Positions 9,313 to 19,300 are shown, counted from the first letter of the stretch. The stretch is DNA of 55,199 nucleotides from Armatimonadota bacterium (GCA_029553475.1 JAKPKV010000008.1:1-55199); one strand, 5' to 3'. Made by a program: numbers and translations. The notes: a model not told the origin generated them from the letters alone.

Positions 9313-10278
9313 ATGCCCAAACTCGTGAAACCGCTCGCCCGCGTGCCTGCGGCCACTGCCGCGCAGAGCGAGTCGCTGGAAACCTACGTCAACTGGTTCT
9401 TTCTCCATTGCCTGGCGAAGAACCTTGCCGCTGGAACCATGCGCTTCTACCGGCAGAAGCTCTGTTACCTGGTCGCCGCCTATGGCGACGCCACGCCGGA
9501 CATAATAACCCTGCACAACCTGCGCCAGCTTGTCGTCTCGCTGAAAACCGCGCGCGCCTGGAGCGTCTCCCAGACGAACTGCTTTATCCGCGCCGTCCGA
9601 ACCTTCTTCAACTACCTGGAGCACGAGGAGCTTATTCTGACGAATCCCGCCCGCCGCCTGGAGAAGCTGCGTGAGGAAGTCCGCTTCCCGGACGTGCTCT
9701 CGAAAGCCCAGATTCAGGCGTTGCTCGAAGCCACAGCGGAGAGCTTCGCGGGATTTCGTGACCGAGCGATTATCCTCACGCTCCTTGATACCGGGCTGCG
9801 GTTGAGTGAACTCTTCGGCATGACGCTGGAGTCCGTGGATTTTCAAAGCCTGCAAATCCGCGTCTTCGGCAAAGGCCGAAAAGAGCGGTTTGTGCCATTC
9901 AGCGCCACGCTGGGAAAGCTCCTGGTCAAATACAAGACGCTGCGCGGCCACGCAGAATCCAACGCCTTCTGGGTCAACAAGGACGGGAAGCCACTCACGC
10001 CCTCCTACTTCGTGAACTTCTTGCGCATCTACAGCCGTCGCGCCGGAATCAACCCGTCTGTCCATCCGCACAGATTCCGGCATACCTTCGCCACGGAGTT
10101 CCTACGCAACGGCGGCAGCCCACTGACACTGCAACGGATACTCGGCCATACCACGCAGGCCATGACCGCGCGCTATACGCACTTAACCGACACGGACGCG
10201 GCAGCGAGTCACAGAACCGCGTCGCCGCTTGAAGGTTTCCAACGGCAAGGGCTGAATGCGCGAGCGAAACGGCGCTGA
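9313..10278 (+). CDS. int: Tyrosine recombinase (integrase) of the element
   Basis: A 321-residue site-specific recombinase. Start ATG 9313 gives MPKLVKPLAR; no clear Shine-Dalgarno site is visible, and the frame can extend to 9238. Residues 20-105 form a SAM-like core-binding domain (YVNWFFLHCLAKNL, TMRFYRQKL). The catalytic domain spans about 125-300 with Arg163 (TGLRLSEL), a Lys in GKGRKER (187 or 190), His253-x-x-Arg256 (HRFRH), His279 (LGHT) and the nucleophile Tyr288 (ARYTHL). It is XerC/D-like in size and lacks the extra segment of integron integrases. It lies 134 bp inside attL and points inward, as usual for tRNA-targeting elements. It is probably transcribed from the captured tRNA promoter at 9087. 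Confidence 0.92.
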   Translation: MPKLVKPLARVPAATAAQSESLETYVNWFFLHCLAKNLAAGTMRFYRQKLCYLVAAYGDATPDIITLHNLRQLVVSLKTARAWSVSQTNCFIRAVRTFFNYLEHEELILTNPARRLEKLREEVRFPDVLSKAQIQALLEATAESFAGFRDRAIILTLLDTGLRLSELFGMTLESVDFQSLQIRVFGKGRKERFVPFSATLGKLLVKYKTLRGHAESNAFWVNKDGKPLTPSYFVNFLRIYSRRAGINPSVHPHRFRHTFATEFLRNGGSPLTLQRILGHTTQAMTARYTHLTDTDAAASHRTASPLEGFQRQGLNARAKRR

Positions 10279-10303
10279 CATGCCCGCGGCGTGAGGGAGG
10301 AAA

Positions 10304-10404
10304 CGGAGTTTCCCTATCCGGCTTCCTATAGAAATAAGGTATCTATACCGGAGATATATACCTGATTCATAGGCTGGAGAAAAAAGGAAACTCCGCAAAC
10401 TCCG
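10304..10404. repeat. Intergenic repeat R1 (three-copy family)
   Basis: The outer arms CGGAGTTTCC (10304-10313) and GGAAACTCCG (10386-10395) are a perfect 10-bp inverted repeat, followed by a second AAACTCCG at 10397. The core holds GGTATCTATACC next to GGAGATATATACC. It lies between the 3' ends of int and the minus-strand zinc-ribbon gene. Related copies are R2 (15925) and R3 (27211), which share the order GGAGTTT, CCGG, an A-rich patch, ATATATAC and AAACTCC. Confidence 0.75.
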
Positions 10405-10416
10405 TGCGTGTGGATG

Positions 10417-11451
10417 TTACGCCGCTTCCGTCGTCTGCTCTGCACGTATCCGCGCATTGCGTGCGTTCTGGCGGCATTGTCTGCTGCAATATATGGTATC
10501 AGTGTGCTTTGGCACAAACCACGTTTGGCAATGTGGGCATTCCGCCAACGTGAGATTACCGTGGGCTTCCAACATGCAGAGAACCCAGAGCGCGCCTAAC
10601 AGCGACCGTGGGCCAACACGTATCTCGCCTTTGTAGATACGGTTATTCCAGGGATACCGTCCGACGGAGAGCGTGGCGACACGTGTGTCTATCTGCTGGG
10701 CGACGTAGCATTCTGCTGCTGCTTTTGCGTCATTTTCGGGCACGTGATAATCCGATTCGCCTGCCGGGTCGTGATAATGCGCGACATAGCGGCGGGTCTT
10801 TCCCTGTGTCAAGTAGACCTTCCCGTCGTCTTGCCACTGAAAGCGCCGTCCATATTTGCGTTCGTCAAACCGTGCCAGGGACGTTTGCGAGCGGCTCCGG
10901 GCGAAGTCCAGCATACCGAGCACATGCGCCATGTCGCGAATCTCCCGCTGCCAGAAGGCCAACGATTCGCCCATACACAAGCCCGTGAGCGTCGCTCCGT
11001 CTATTTCCCGATAGTACCGTGTAGGCGATTGGAGCCAGCCCCAGTTATTCGCGAACTCCAGAATCGCCGCTTCCTGGTTTTGCTCCCGTGCCAGGGCCGC
11101 AAATTTCCTATGTAAGGTCTGCTCCGTCATTAAGTCTTTTTCCATTGACGGCACACAGAGCGGGAGCGCAGCCTGCCCTTCCTTGCACATGTCGAGCACG
11201 TCGCCTTGCGCGTCTATACTCGTCAATGCGCGTTCCATGTCCCTACGGTAGTAGCCCGCAATGTTTTCTTCTGCTTGCCTGTTTGCGTCCGCTTCCGCTA
11301 ACTCAGGCATGATTCCCCCAAGCCAATCACGCTCTTCCTCTACGTTGGGGACATAATAGGCCGATTCATTCGATACAGCCGTTATCCACTGGTAACCATT
11401 TTTCGCGACCTGAACCCGCGCCGAGACCAGTCCATATCGTTCCTGCGCCAT
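10417..11451 (-). CDS. Uncharacterised protein with C-terminal zinc ribbon
   Basis: A 344-residue protein with AAGGAG 6 nt before ATG 11451. The body is mostly helical with no family I recognise. The last 40 residues form a probable zinc site: Cys305-x2-Cys308 and Cys322-x3-Cys326 (CPHC and CSRQC), ending in an Arg/Asn-rich helix. Similar C-terminal ribbons occur in many uncharacterised proteins of plasmids and islands and usually suggest nucleic-acid binding. It is divergent from the replication operon and has its own promoter, so a regulator of the module is a reasonable guess. That is inference only. Confidence 0.65.
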   Translation of the reverse strand: MAQERYGLVSARVQVAKNGYQWITAVSNESAYYVPNVEEERDWLGGIMPELAEADANRQAEENIAGYYRRDMERALTSIDAQGDVLDMCKEGQAALPLCVPSMEKDLMTEQTLHRKFAALAREQNQEAAILEFANNWGWLQSPTRYYREIDGATLTGLCMGESLAFWQREIRDMAHVLGMLDFARSRSQTSLARFDERKYGRRFQWQDDGKVYLTQGKTRRYVAHYHDPAGESDYHVPENDAKAAAECYVAQQIDTRVATLSVGRYPWNNRIYKGEIRVGPRSLLGALWVLCMLEAHGNLTLAECPHCQTWFVPKHTDTIYCSRQCRQNARNARIRAEQTTEAA

Positions 11452-11483
11452 ACCGCTCCTTCAAACTCCTGTTTTCTATCCAA

Positions 11484-11512
11484 ATTCTACAGGGTCGGTC
11501 GAACTAAGGCAA
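11484..11512 (-). promoter_or_regulatory. Promoter of the zinc-ribbon gene
   Basis: On the minus strand TTGCCT (11512-11507) and TAGAAT (11489-11484) are 17 bp apart. The predicted start of transcription is about 25 nt upstream of ATG 11451, leaving room for the AAGGAG site. An AAACTCC word like the R1-R3 arms lies at 11463-11469 within the leader. Confidence 0.6.
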
Positions 11513-11664
11513 TTCCGTATTGTGGATAATAGCCCTGGCCGCGAAAAATTTTCCTGACCCTGCGTGGATGGTGACCAGATTCCGCACAGACGATGATCTC
11601 GTGCGCCGGACGCGCCGCCAAAGGCGAACCTTTCCGCGTATGTGACGGATTCCAAGGAGATACA

Positions 11665-12135
11665 GTGCTGACACAACAATGGCGAGAACTACCTGCGTCC
11701 GGCTATATGCCGTATGGCAGCGTGCCGGTCTTCGACCCGGACGACTTACTACGCGACGTGCGCCTGGACAGCATTCACAATCCCGTGTGCTTTTCACGTC
11801 CCGGCACATACCGTGTGGATTTGCCGGAGCGCCGCGTGGTTCAGTTTGTTCGGCTTGACCAAATTCCGCTGCGAGAACGGAACGAAACGCCATTTCTGTT
11901 CCCCAGGAGCGTGCTACTGGCGTTAGGCGAAAAGCAAGGCGTTCAGCACGTAGTCGTGCTGGCCGTTGACCGCGAACTCGTCTGCACGTGTCCGTTGGCG
12001 TTCTACTGGTCTGCTCCAGCAATCACGCTGACGCAGAGCGCGTCAACGCCGAATCCGTGGACGTATGTGCCCGCCATGTATTTTGTGCAAGGGCGGTTGC
12101 TGAAACGAAGCCCAGAGACGGCGAAGGCCGCATAA
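11665..12135 (+). CDS. Hypothetical protein, first gene of the replication module
   Basis: A 156-residue protein. GTG 11665 is chosen over the frame start at 11593 because AAGGAG (11654-11659) sits 5 nt before it. It has no signal peptide, membrane segment or motif that I recognise; the sequence is beta-rich (YRVDLPERRVVQFVRL) with an aromatic C-terminus. It is divergent from the zinc-ribbon gene and the first of several plus-strand genes leading to the helicase, so a role in replication or its control is possible but unproven. Confidence 0.6.
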   Translation: MLTQQWRELPASGYMPYGSVPVFDPDDLLRDVRLDSIHNPVCFSRPGTYRVDLPERRVVQFVRLDQIPLRERNETPFLFPRSVLLALGEKQGVQHVVVLAVDRELVCTCPLAFYWSAPAITLTQSASTPNPWTYVPAMYFVQGRLLKRSPETAKAA

Positions 12136-12267
12136 TCGCCGTGGCGAGTGGCGCTGCTCCAGCGGACGCTGCCACACGGCTCTGACTCTTTGAAACCCGT
12201 AAACGCGCGGGCGGCGGGCACGTGCTCGCTACGGAACGGACTGTACTTAATCTGAAAGGAGCCATTC

Positions 12268-12501
12268 ATGGCACGAAAACGAAAGACCGAACGGCCGAGT
12301 ATGCTGGGCAACTGGATAACCGCAGGGTTGGTAAAACGCCCAAGCATTCTGTGGTTAGACCCAGTGGATATTTCTGCCGAACTTCCTACGCGCGCGCAGT
12401 GGATAGATTGGCGCTATGACAGCGGCAGCCTGTCCGAAGGCGACGGCATTGCGGAATCCCAGCGGGCTACCGTCCTAGCCCTGGACACAGACAAGGAGTA
12501 A
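12268..12501 (+). CDS. Small hypothetical protein
   Basis: A 77-residue protein with AAGGAG 7 nt before ATG 12268. The N-terminus is basic (MARKRKTERP) and the rest acidic. No domain is recognised. The next gene starts 4 nt after its stop, which supports operon membership and a real coding sequence. Confidence 0.6.
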   Translation: MARKRKTERPSMLGNWITAGLVKRPSILWLDPVDISAELPTRAQWIDWRYDSGSLSEGDGIAESQRATVLALDTDKE

Positions 12502-12505
12502 TGGC

Positions 12506-12910
12506 ATGAAGTTACAGGAAACCGGCGGGCGCGACCCGCTAACGCCGGAGCGCGTGCTGACCAGGATTGTCCGTAGTAAAGACGGGCCGCTGTTTGACGC
12601 CGTATTCACGCGCGGCGACCTGTCCCGCTATCACGGCGACCATTCTAAGGCGGATTTCGACATGGCGCGCAAGCTCGCGTTCTGGACGGGCGGCGACGCC
12701 GTGCTCATGGACGCGTTGTTCCGGCAATCGGCACTGTACTGGCCCAAATGGGATAGGAAGCGCGCGGCTTGCAGAGCCAAACCGCCCGCTACGCCTGGAC
12801 AAAGGCTGACGCCGAATGCGCGTAGGCCACGGACGCGGCTTGGTTCGCCACAACGTCGAACCTGTGAACGGACGCGGCAACCGGCAGTGAACGAACAGAA
12901 AGGAGCATGA
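12506..12910 (+). CDS. Detached HBD-like domain of a primase-polymerase
   Basis: The open frame encodes 134 residues. Residues 30-85 (FDAVFTRGDLSRYHGDHSKA, then FDMARKLAFWTGGDAVLMDA and LFRQSALYWPKWDR) match the domain that follows the catalytic part in NrS-1-phage-type primase-polymerases, here on a separate protein placed before the catalytic gene. After WDRK the frame becomes an Arg/Pro-rich tail, which looks frameshifted. Moving to the other frame near 12767 gives GLQSQTARYAWTKADAECA and a stop near 12823, a more natural ending. The annotated frame ends with TGA overlapping the ATG at 12907. Whether the tail is real is uncertain. Confidence 0.55.
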   Translation: MKLQETGGRDPLTPERVLTRIVRSKDGPLFDAVFTRGDLSRYHGDHSKADFDMARKLAFWTGGDAVLMDALFRQSALYWPKWDRKRAACRAKPPATPGQRLTPNARRPRTRLGSPQRRTCERTRQPAVNEQKGA

Positions 12911-13011
12911 TTCCCATGACAAGTGAAGACAGGAACGACCTTCGCAGCGATAGCTTGGCGGCACACTGCGAAGGTCGGGAGACAACGCACACGAATGCGT
13001 CGCCGCCATAG
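12907..13011 (+). other. Short leader ORF in frame with the primase, closed by one amber codon
   Basis: AAGGAG is 1-10 nt before two possible ATGs (12907, 12916). The frame reads MIPMTSEDRNDLRSDS and ends at TAG 13009-13011. The same frame stays open after the TAG for 33 codons (including ILAAFTPYDKHDPLIRP) into the primase ATG at 13111. That ATG has no ribosome site of its own. The native primase may therefore have started here, before an amber mutation, or the TAG may be read through. Confidence 0.45.
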
Positions 13012-13110
13012 TTTACCACGTCTGCGGCGTGCCCGTCACAACAAGCGCGGCCTGCGGACATTCTCGCGGCCTTCACGCCGTATGACAAACATGACCCGTT
13101 AATCCGGCCT

Positions 13111-13605
13111 ATGCCGTTGCCTGTGCTCTCGGTCAATATCCCGGCTGAGTTGAAAAAACTGTTGCAGTGGGTCTGCTGGCGGTTTGTGTGGCGGAATACC
13201 GTATGGTCGAAGCCGCTATATAATCCGGCGACAGGTCAGCTTGGAGACGCCACTGACCCTTCGACATGGGTTCCTTTCGACATAGCGTTCGACGCCGTGC
13301 TGTCCGGCGCTTACGACGGTCTGGGCTTCGCCCTGACAACAGGCGACCCATATACCGCCTTTGACCTGGACGACTGCTTCGACCCACGAACGCGGCAGTT
13401 TACCAATGCCCAAGCCGAGCGGATTGTGCGGACAGTCAATAGCTACACAGAGCTATCGCCAAGTGGCACGGGCGTGCGAATGCTCGTGCGCGGCGCAAAG
13501 ACCAGCAAGAAGTCGAAGAAGGGCGGCGTGGAGATATACGACCACAATCGCTACGTGACACTGACCGGAATGCTGCTGAAGGAGATTTTTCATCATGCTC
13601 ATTGA
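13111..13605 (+). CDS. Primase-polymerase catalytic domain (NrS-1 / AEP type)
   Basis: A 164-residue protein containing only the catalytic domain of archaeo-eukaryotic-type primase-polymerases found in phages and islands. The family pattern is clear: IPAELKKLLQWVCWR near the N-terminus, KPLYNPATG, a GLGFALT strand, the metal-binding FDLDDC (Asp85 and Asp87), SPSGTG at 116-121, and VEIYDHNRYVTLTG. In typical proteins this domain is fused to the HBD domain and a helicase; here the parts are on three genes. The ATG at 13111 has no clear Shine-Dalgarno site (see the leader ORF at 12907). Its stop overlaps the helicase start by 11 nt, so translation is probably coupled. Predicted role: primer synthesis for the excised element. 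Confidence 0.8.
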   Translation: MPLPVLSVNIPAELKKLLQWVCWRFVWRNTVWSKPLYNPATGQLGDATDPSTWVPFDIAFDAVLSGAYDGLGFALTTGDPYTAFDLDDCFDPRTRQFTNAQAERIVRTVNSYTELSPSGTGVRMLVRGAKTSKKSKKGGVEIYDHNRYVTLTGMLLKEIFHHAH

Positions 13606-15784
13606 AGAACGACAGGACGTGCTGGCGGAAGTGGAAGCCGCCGTCTTCGGACAAGATACGCCGGATACGCAGCCCGGCGACGACCTTTACGAACTTATGG
13701 CCCAAGTTGGGCTGACGCAGGAACGACTGAATGGGATAGCAACTGGGCCTTTCCCACAGGCGACGTTCGACCGGCTCTGCGCGACGATTCCCGACTTCAT
13801 GGGTAAATGGGAGCATACGCTGCCTAACCCGCAAGACAACTCGACTTCTGGCTATGACATGGCGCTGGCTCGTCGCATGGCAAAGGCGGGCGTCTCTGTC
13901 GAAGACCAAGTGGCGATTCTCCTTGCGCACACGCGGAAGTGGAATCCGAACCAATCAGGCCCAAAGCACGTCACGTATTACCAGCGCACGCTCGTGAGAA
14001 GTCGCAAGGCGCTAACAGAAGACGCGCGGCAGGCGGCGGAAGAGTTGGCCTTGGAATCGGCGCGAGAAGCGATTGCGGCGGCGCTGGAAAAGCGGTCGGC
14101 GCAGGCAATCTTTGACGTTGTTCCGCAATTGGCCCTGCTGCCCGACGGCGAGTTTATGGACTGGCTCAAGGAAGCCAAGGGGCTAGTTTCCCAGCTTGAC
14201 AAGAATAAGTTGAAAAGCGCCGTTGGGAATGCACGGAAGACGTGGATTCAGGGACAGGAACGCCGTGTCAGTGCCGACGAAAATCCCAGCGACTTGCCGG
14301 TTATTTTCGTGGACGCCAACTGTCCACTTCGAGACAAAGGCCGCGACGTGGTTGAAGCCTTGAAGCAGGCGAATCAACCGCCGGATATGACCCTGTACTG
14401 CTGCGGGTCGGAGATTATCGAGCTAACGAAAAACAGTGAAGGAGAGCCGATTTTCGCAAATGTGGGCAAAGACAGGCTCATGGCAATCATTGCGGACGCC
14501 TGCGACACAATAGGCGAAAGCCGGAAAGGCATGGTACATGTCGCGCCGCCGGACGAGATCGTGAGCTATGTCTACGAGCAGCGTGACCTGCCGTTTAAGC
14601 AGTGCAAAGGTATCGCCCGAATGCCGCTCGTTCGACCAGACGGGAGTATCGCCGCCAAATCCGGCTACGACGAAGCCACAAAGCGGTTGATTCGCCTGCT
14701 GAAGGGCTTCGACCTGCCGCCGATACCGTCGAACCCGACGAAAGACGAAGTCACGCAGGCATTGGATACCTTCAACGAGCCATATCGCGATTTTGACATA
14801 GACTGCCCGGCGAACATACACGCCATGCGCCTAAGCGTCATGCTGGAACCCGTATACAACGCACGCAGCCCACTGGGAATCATTGACGCCGGGAATCCAA
14901 GTAGCGGAAAATCCTTGCTGGCAAGCGCGCTAGGTTACGAGATACTTGGCGGCGAACCCGGCTTTTTCAGCGAACCACAAACCGAAGAAGAGTGGCGGAA
15001 AGAAATCGCAACCGCCATGTTGGAAGGGCCGTCGCTGCTTATCATGGACAACATTGATAACATGCTGAAATCCGGCGTGTTTGCTAATGCGCTCACCAAT
15101 AAACTGTTGCGCATTCGCAATTTGGGCCGGTTCAAGTTGCTGGCCATTCCGCATCCGGCGGTCTGGTTGGCAACCGGGAACAATATCAAACTCGGCGGCG
15201 ATATACCACGCCGGACGTATGGAGTACGCCTGGGCAAGCGCGAGAAGGATTATCCGTTCGCGCACTATCCCTTGCTGCCGTGGTTGCGCGCGGAACTGGG
15301 AAAGCTCACGTATGCCAAACTCGTGCTCTGGAATGCGTACCGGGCTGCTGGTTGCCCGCAATGTGACGGCCCGTCGCTGGCGTCGTTTGAGGAATGGTCA
15401 GCGGTCATGCGTAACTTCCTGGCGTTCCTGGAGATTGACGGCTTCCTAGCGAATCAATCCAAACGTCTTGCCGATTCCGACGCAGAAAGCGCGGAGTGGG
15501 TACTCTATCTCAACGCCGTGTCAATGACATTCGGCGACAATGGATTCACAGCCAGCGACGTTACGAAAATAGAGTCTCTGCGCTACTGCCTTCCGAGTGA
15601 AATCGCCACGCGCATTAGTGGGAACAAAGATACACTCGCCAACGTGCTAGGTATCCAGTTCAGCCAGCGGAACGGGCGCGAGCATGGCGAAGAGCGGATT
15701 CGCATAGAGAAACTCGTGAGCCAGTATCGCGACCACGCGCAACTCTACGTCATTCGCAAAGGCCCACGGCAACCAGGCGTATAA
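13595..15784 (+). CDS. Replicative helicase of the element (P-loop ATPase)
   Basis: A 729-residue protein with AAGGAG upstream and ATG 13595 inside the end of the primase gene. Residues 85-140 (YDMALARRMAKAGVSVEDQ...) again resemble the HBD region of NrS-1-type primases. The C-terminal half has a Walker A GNPSSGKS (433-440) and Walker B LLIMDN (481-486), then an ATGNN sensor (about 526-530) and an IPRRTYGVRL arginine finger region, as in SF3/D5-like or AAA+ phage helicases. Predicted role: unwinding at the element origin together with the primase. Which superfamily it belongs to would need profile comparison. Confidence 0.75.
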   Translation: MLIEERQDVLAEVEAAVFGQDTPDTQPGDDLYELMAQVGLTQERLNGIATGPFPQATFDRLCATIPDFMGKWEHTLPNPQDNSTSGYDMALARRMAKAGVSVEDQVAILLAHTRKWNPNQSGPKHVTYYQRTLVRSRKALTEDARQAAEELALESAREAIAAALEKRSAQAIFDVVPQLALLPDGEFMDWLKEAKGLVSQLDKNKLKSAVGNARKTWIQGQERRVSADENPSDLPVIFVDANCPLRDKGRDVVEALKQANQPPDMTLYCCGSEIIELTKNSEGEPIFANVGKDRLMAIIADACDTIGESRKGMVHVAPPDEIVSYVYEQRDLPFKQCKGIARMPLVRPDGSIAAKSGYDEATKRLIRLLKGFDLPPIPSNPTKDEVTQALDTFNEPYRDFDIDCPANIHAMRLSVMLEPVYNARSPLGIIDAGNPSSGKSLLASALGYEILGGEPGFFSEPQTEEEWRKEIATAMLEGPSLLIMDNIDNMLKSGVFANALTNKLLRIRNLGRFKLLAIPHPAVWLATGNNIKLGGDIPRRTYGVRLGKREKDYPFAHYPLLPWLRAELGKLTYAKLVLWNAYRAAGCPQCDGPSLASFEEWSAVMRNFLAFLEIDGFLANQSKRLADSDAESAEWVLYLNAVSMTFGDNGFTASDVTKIESLRYCLPSEIATRISGNKDTLANVLGIQFSQRNGREHGEERIRIEKLVSQYRDHAQLYVIRKGPRQPGV

Positions 15785-16358
15785 CCGGCACTCCTGCCGC
15801 TGTCTTCCGGCCCTGCGTCAGCACGTTTCCCTTTCACGGGACGGAGCCTGGCGTAGGGCCGGACGCGCATAGGCTCCAGCTACGCCGCCCGGTAGAGATA
15901 GAGATAGCGTTGCGGCCACAGGAAGGAGTTTCAGGAGTTTCTCTTCTTACCGGAACTCGGAAAAGATATATATTGCGCAGGTATATACCATTTCCCCCGC
16001 CGTGTGCGCCACAGCAAACTCCGCCGTCTCCGCGTCCTGCCCACAACGCCCGCGCCTGTCCCGACGGCGTGCCAGCCCTGCCACCCGGCCCCTACCCCCG
16101 GTATCCTTGAAATCTGCGCCTTCCTTTTCGCAACGGCAATTCGGCCAAATTTTATATGCGAACCGCGCTGCCGCCCTTTGAAATCCTACAGCCGCCCTAA
16201 ATGCCGTACAACCACATAACTTTAGAGTTATACGATACCAGTACGCGCGAGAATGCTCTGCTGCCGACCCTACCGCCTTCTTCAATGCCCAGAAACAGGG
16301 CACCCGTGCTAAAATTCTAGACGCCGTTGGCCGACACGGGCGTAAATCCCGTCTGCGG
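15785..16358. other. Gene-free stretch between replication and restriction modules
   Basis: These 574 nt lie between two convergent 3' ends. They contain repeat R2 (15925-16023). A 39-codon ORF at 16201-16320 has no ribosome site. A short alternative frame (16254-16360, with TAFFNAQKQGTRAKILDAV) reads like protein but has no start and no homologue I can name; it could be a gene remnant. No tRNA or clear terminator was seen. Confidence 0.4.
15925..16023. repeat. Intergenic repeat R2 (three-copy family)
   Basis: GGAGTTTC occurs twice on the left (15925 and 15934) and AAACTCCG once on the right (16016-16023). The interior has ACCGGAACTCGGAAAAG, then GATATATATTGCGCAGG and TATATACC. R3 matches this order most closely. 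It marks the border between the replication and defence modules. Confidence 0.75.
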
Positions 16359-19300
16359 TTATCCGGCTCCCCAGGCTTTGCAGAGCGTTTCGGTTTGTTC
16401 CAGCACGAGTTCCGTGGCGGCGCGCTGCATGTCGGGCGGGTAGCCGTACTTGCGGAGCAGGTTTTTCACGATCAGGCGGAGTTTGGCGCGGGCGCTTTCG
16501 CGGACAGACCAATCAATAGACAGGTTCTGCCGCACGCGCTGCACGAGTTCGCGGGCCAACATGCGCAAATCTATGTCCTGCATAGCGTGCCGGGCACTCT
16601 CGTTTTGCGCCAGCGCGTCATAGAAGGCAATCTCATCGTCGGACAGGCCGAGTTCTTCGCCGCGACGGGCGGCGGCTTGCAGGTCTTTCGCCAGCGCAAT
16701 GAGTTCTTCAATGACTTGCGCGGCTTCAATGGCGCGGTTCTGGTATTTGCGTATCGCCTGTTCCAGCAACGCCAGGAACGACCGCCCCTGCACAATGTTT
16801 CTGGCAAAGCGCACGCGAATGTCATTATTGATGAGCTTCCGCAGCAGCTCAACCGCCAGGTTTTTATGCGGCAGACGGCGCACGTCTTCCAGAAATTCGT
16901 CGGAGAGAATAGAAATATCTGGGTGCGGGAGTCCCGCCGCCTGGAAAATGTCTACCACGCCTTCCGTGGCGACAGCCCGTGCCACGATTTGCCGAATGGC
17001 TTGGTCTACATCCTCCTGCGACGTGCGCTCTCCGGCGACGGTCGCTTTCATCAGCGCGGCGCGGACGGCCTGGAAGAACGCCACGTCCTCCCGCAACGCC
17101 TGGGCTGCGTCCAGCGGCGCGGCCAGCGCGAAGACTTTGGAGAGTTCTGCCACGGCCTGCACGTAGCGTTTCCCTTCCGGCTCCTGTTGGAGAATGAAAT
17201 TGGACGCGGCCATGAGCAGGGCCAGACGGGCCTGTGGGGCACTGGTAAAGAATCCTTGGTAGGCGAAGCCGTGGAACATGGCGGCGACGATTTCGTATTT
17301 CTCCTGCAACACGGCCAGCAGTTCGTCCAAATCCAGCGTCGCGCGGCCCGTGCCGCCGCTTTCCGTGTAATCCGCCAGCGCGTGCTTCAACTGGTCGGCC
17401 AGGCCGAGATAATCCACGACCAGCCCGCCGGGTTTATCCTTGAATACGCGGTTGACGCGGGCAATGGCCTGCATCAGGTTGTGTCCCTGCATGGGTTTGT
17501 CTACATACATGGTATGCAGGCACGGCGCGTCAAAGCCGGTTAGCCACATATCGCGGACAATTACGAGCTTGAAGCCGCTATCCGGGTCGCGGAATCGTTG
17601 CGCCAGGGCTTCCCGTCGGGCTTTCGTGCGAATGTGTGGTTGCCAGGCCGTCGGGTCAGACGCCGAACCTGTCATTACGATTTTCAATACGCCGGTTGTA
17701 TCGTCGTCGCCGTGCCATTGCGGACGCAGGGTAATCAGCGCGTTGTATAACTCGACGCAAATACGGCGGCTCATGCAGACAATCATGGCTTTGCCATCCA
17801 TAACGTCAAGCCGTCGCTCGAAATGGTCAACCAGGTCTTGCGCAATCAAGGCAATACGCGTCTCCGCGCCAACCATCGCTTCCAGACTGGCCCACTTCGA
17901 CCGCAGCCGCTCACGGGCGCGCTCTTCTTCCCCTTCCGTCACTTCATCAAATTGCGCGTCTACATGCGGGCGCTGCTCGTCGCGCAACGCCAGCTTCGCC
18001 AGCCGCGCTTCGTAGTAAATCGGGACAATGGCTCCGTCGTCTACCGCGCGCTGAATGTCATACACGTCAATGTCGTCGCCGAAGACAGCGCGTGTGCTTC
18101 GATCTGCTTTTTCAACCGGCGTGCCCGTGAAGCCGATAAACGACGCCTGCGGCAGCGCATCGCGTAAATGCTTGGCAAAGCCGTAGGTAATCTCCGCCGT
18201 CGCGGTATCTACATGAGCCTGGAGTCCGTATTGGCTCCTATGGGCTTCGTCGGCAATCACGACGATATTGCGCCGGTCGGAGAGCAGTGGGAAGGTATCG
18301 CCGCGCTCTTCCGGCAAGAATTTCTGAATGGTTGTGAAGATCACGCCGCCGGACGCCACGTTGAGTAATTCCCGCAACTGCGCGCGGCTTTCCGCCTGCA
18401 CGGGCGTCTGCCGGAGCAAATCCTTGCACGCGCAAAACGTGCCGAAGAGTTGGTCGTCCAAATCATTGCGGTCAGTAATAATGACCAGCGTGGGATTCGC
18501 CATAACCGGATGGCGAATGATTTTACCCGCGAAAAACGCCATAGACAGGCTTTTGCCACAGCCCTGGGTATGCCAGACCACGCCGATTCGCCGGTTGCCG
18601 TGCGGCGCGGACGCCTCCAGCGTGCAGGCAATGGCCTTCTCGACCGCATGGTACTGATGATAGGCGGCGAGTTTCTTGCGTACCTGCGCGCCGTCGTCGT
18701 CAAAGACCAGGTAATCGCGCAGCAGCGTGAGAATCCGCGCAGGAGCCAACATGCCGTGCAGCAGCACGTCCAGTTGCGGCATATCGTCGGGAGCCAGCAC
18801 GTCGCCGTCTATCGTCCGCCACGGCACGAAGCGTTCCCAGTCCGCCGTCAGCGTGCCCGCCCGCGCCTGCAAGCCGTCGCTGATTGCCAGCACGCCGTTG
18901 TAATGGAAGAGAGACGGTATGTCCTGCTTGTAGGTCTGGAACTGCTGGAACGCGTGCCGCAACGTCACTTGTTCGTCGGCGGGATTTTTTAGTTCAATGA
19001 CGGCGAACGGTAAGCCGTTGACGAAGAGCACTATGTCCGCGCGCCGGTTCACGCCGTTTTCCACGACGGTATACTGGTTGACAGCCAGCCACTCGTTCTG
19101 CTGCGGACGCGCGAAATCTACCAGCCAGACGGTTTCTCCGGCAATCGTGCCGTCCGCGCGCAGCACTTCCACGCCCACGCCGTTGACCAGGTAGTCATGG
19201 AAGCGCCGGTTCGCCGCCAGCAGCACGGGCGCGTCCAGGGCACGCACTTTGCGCACGGCGTCTTCAATGCCGTCCGGCGAAATGGTCAGGTTCAGCCGCG

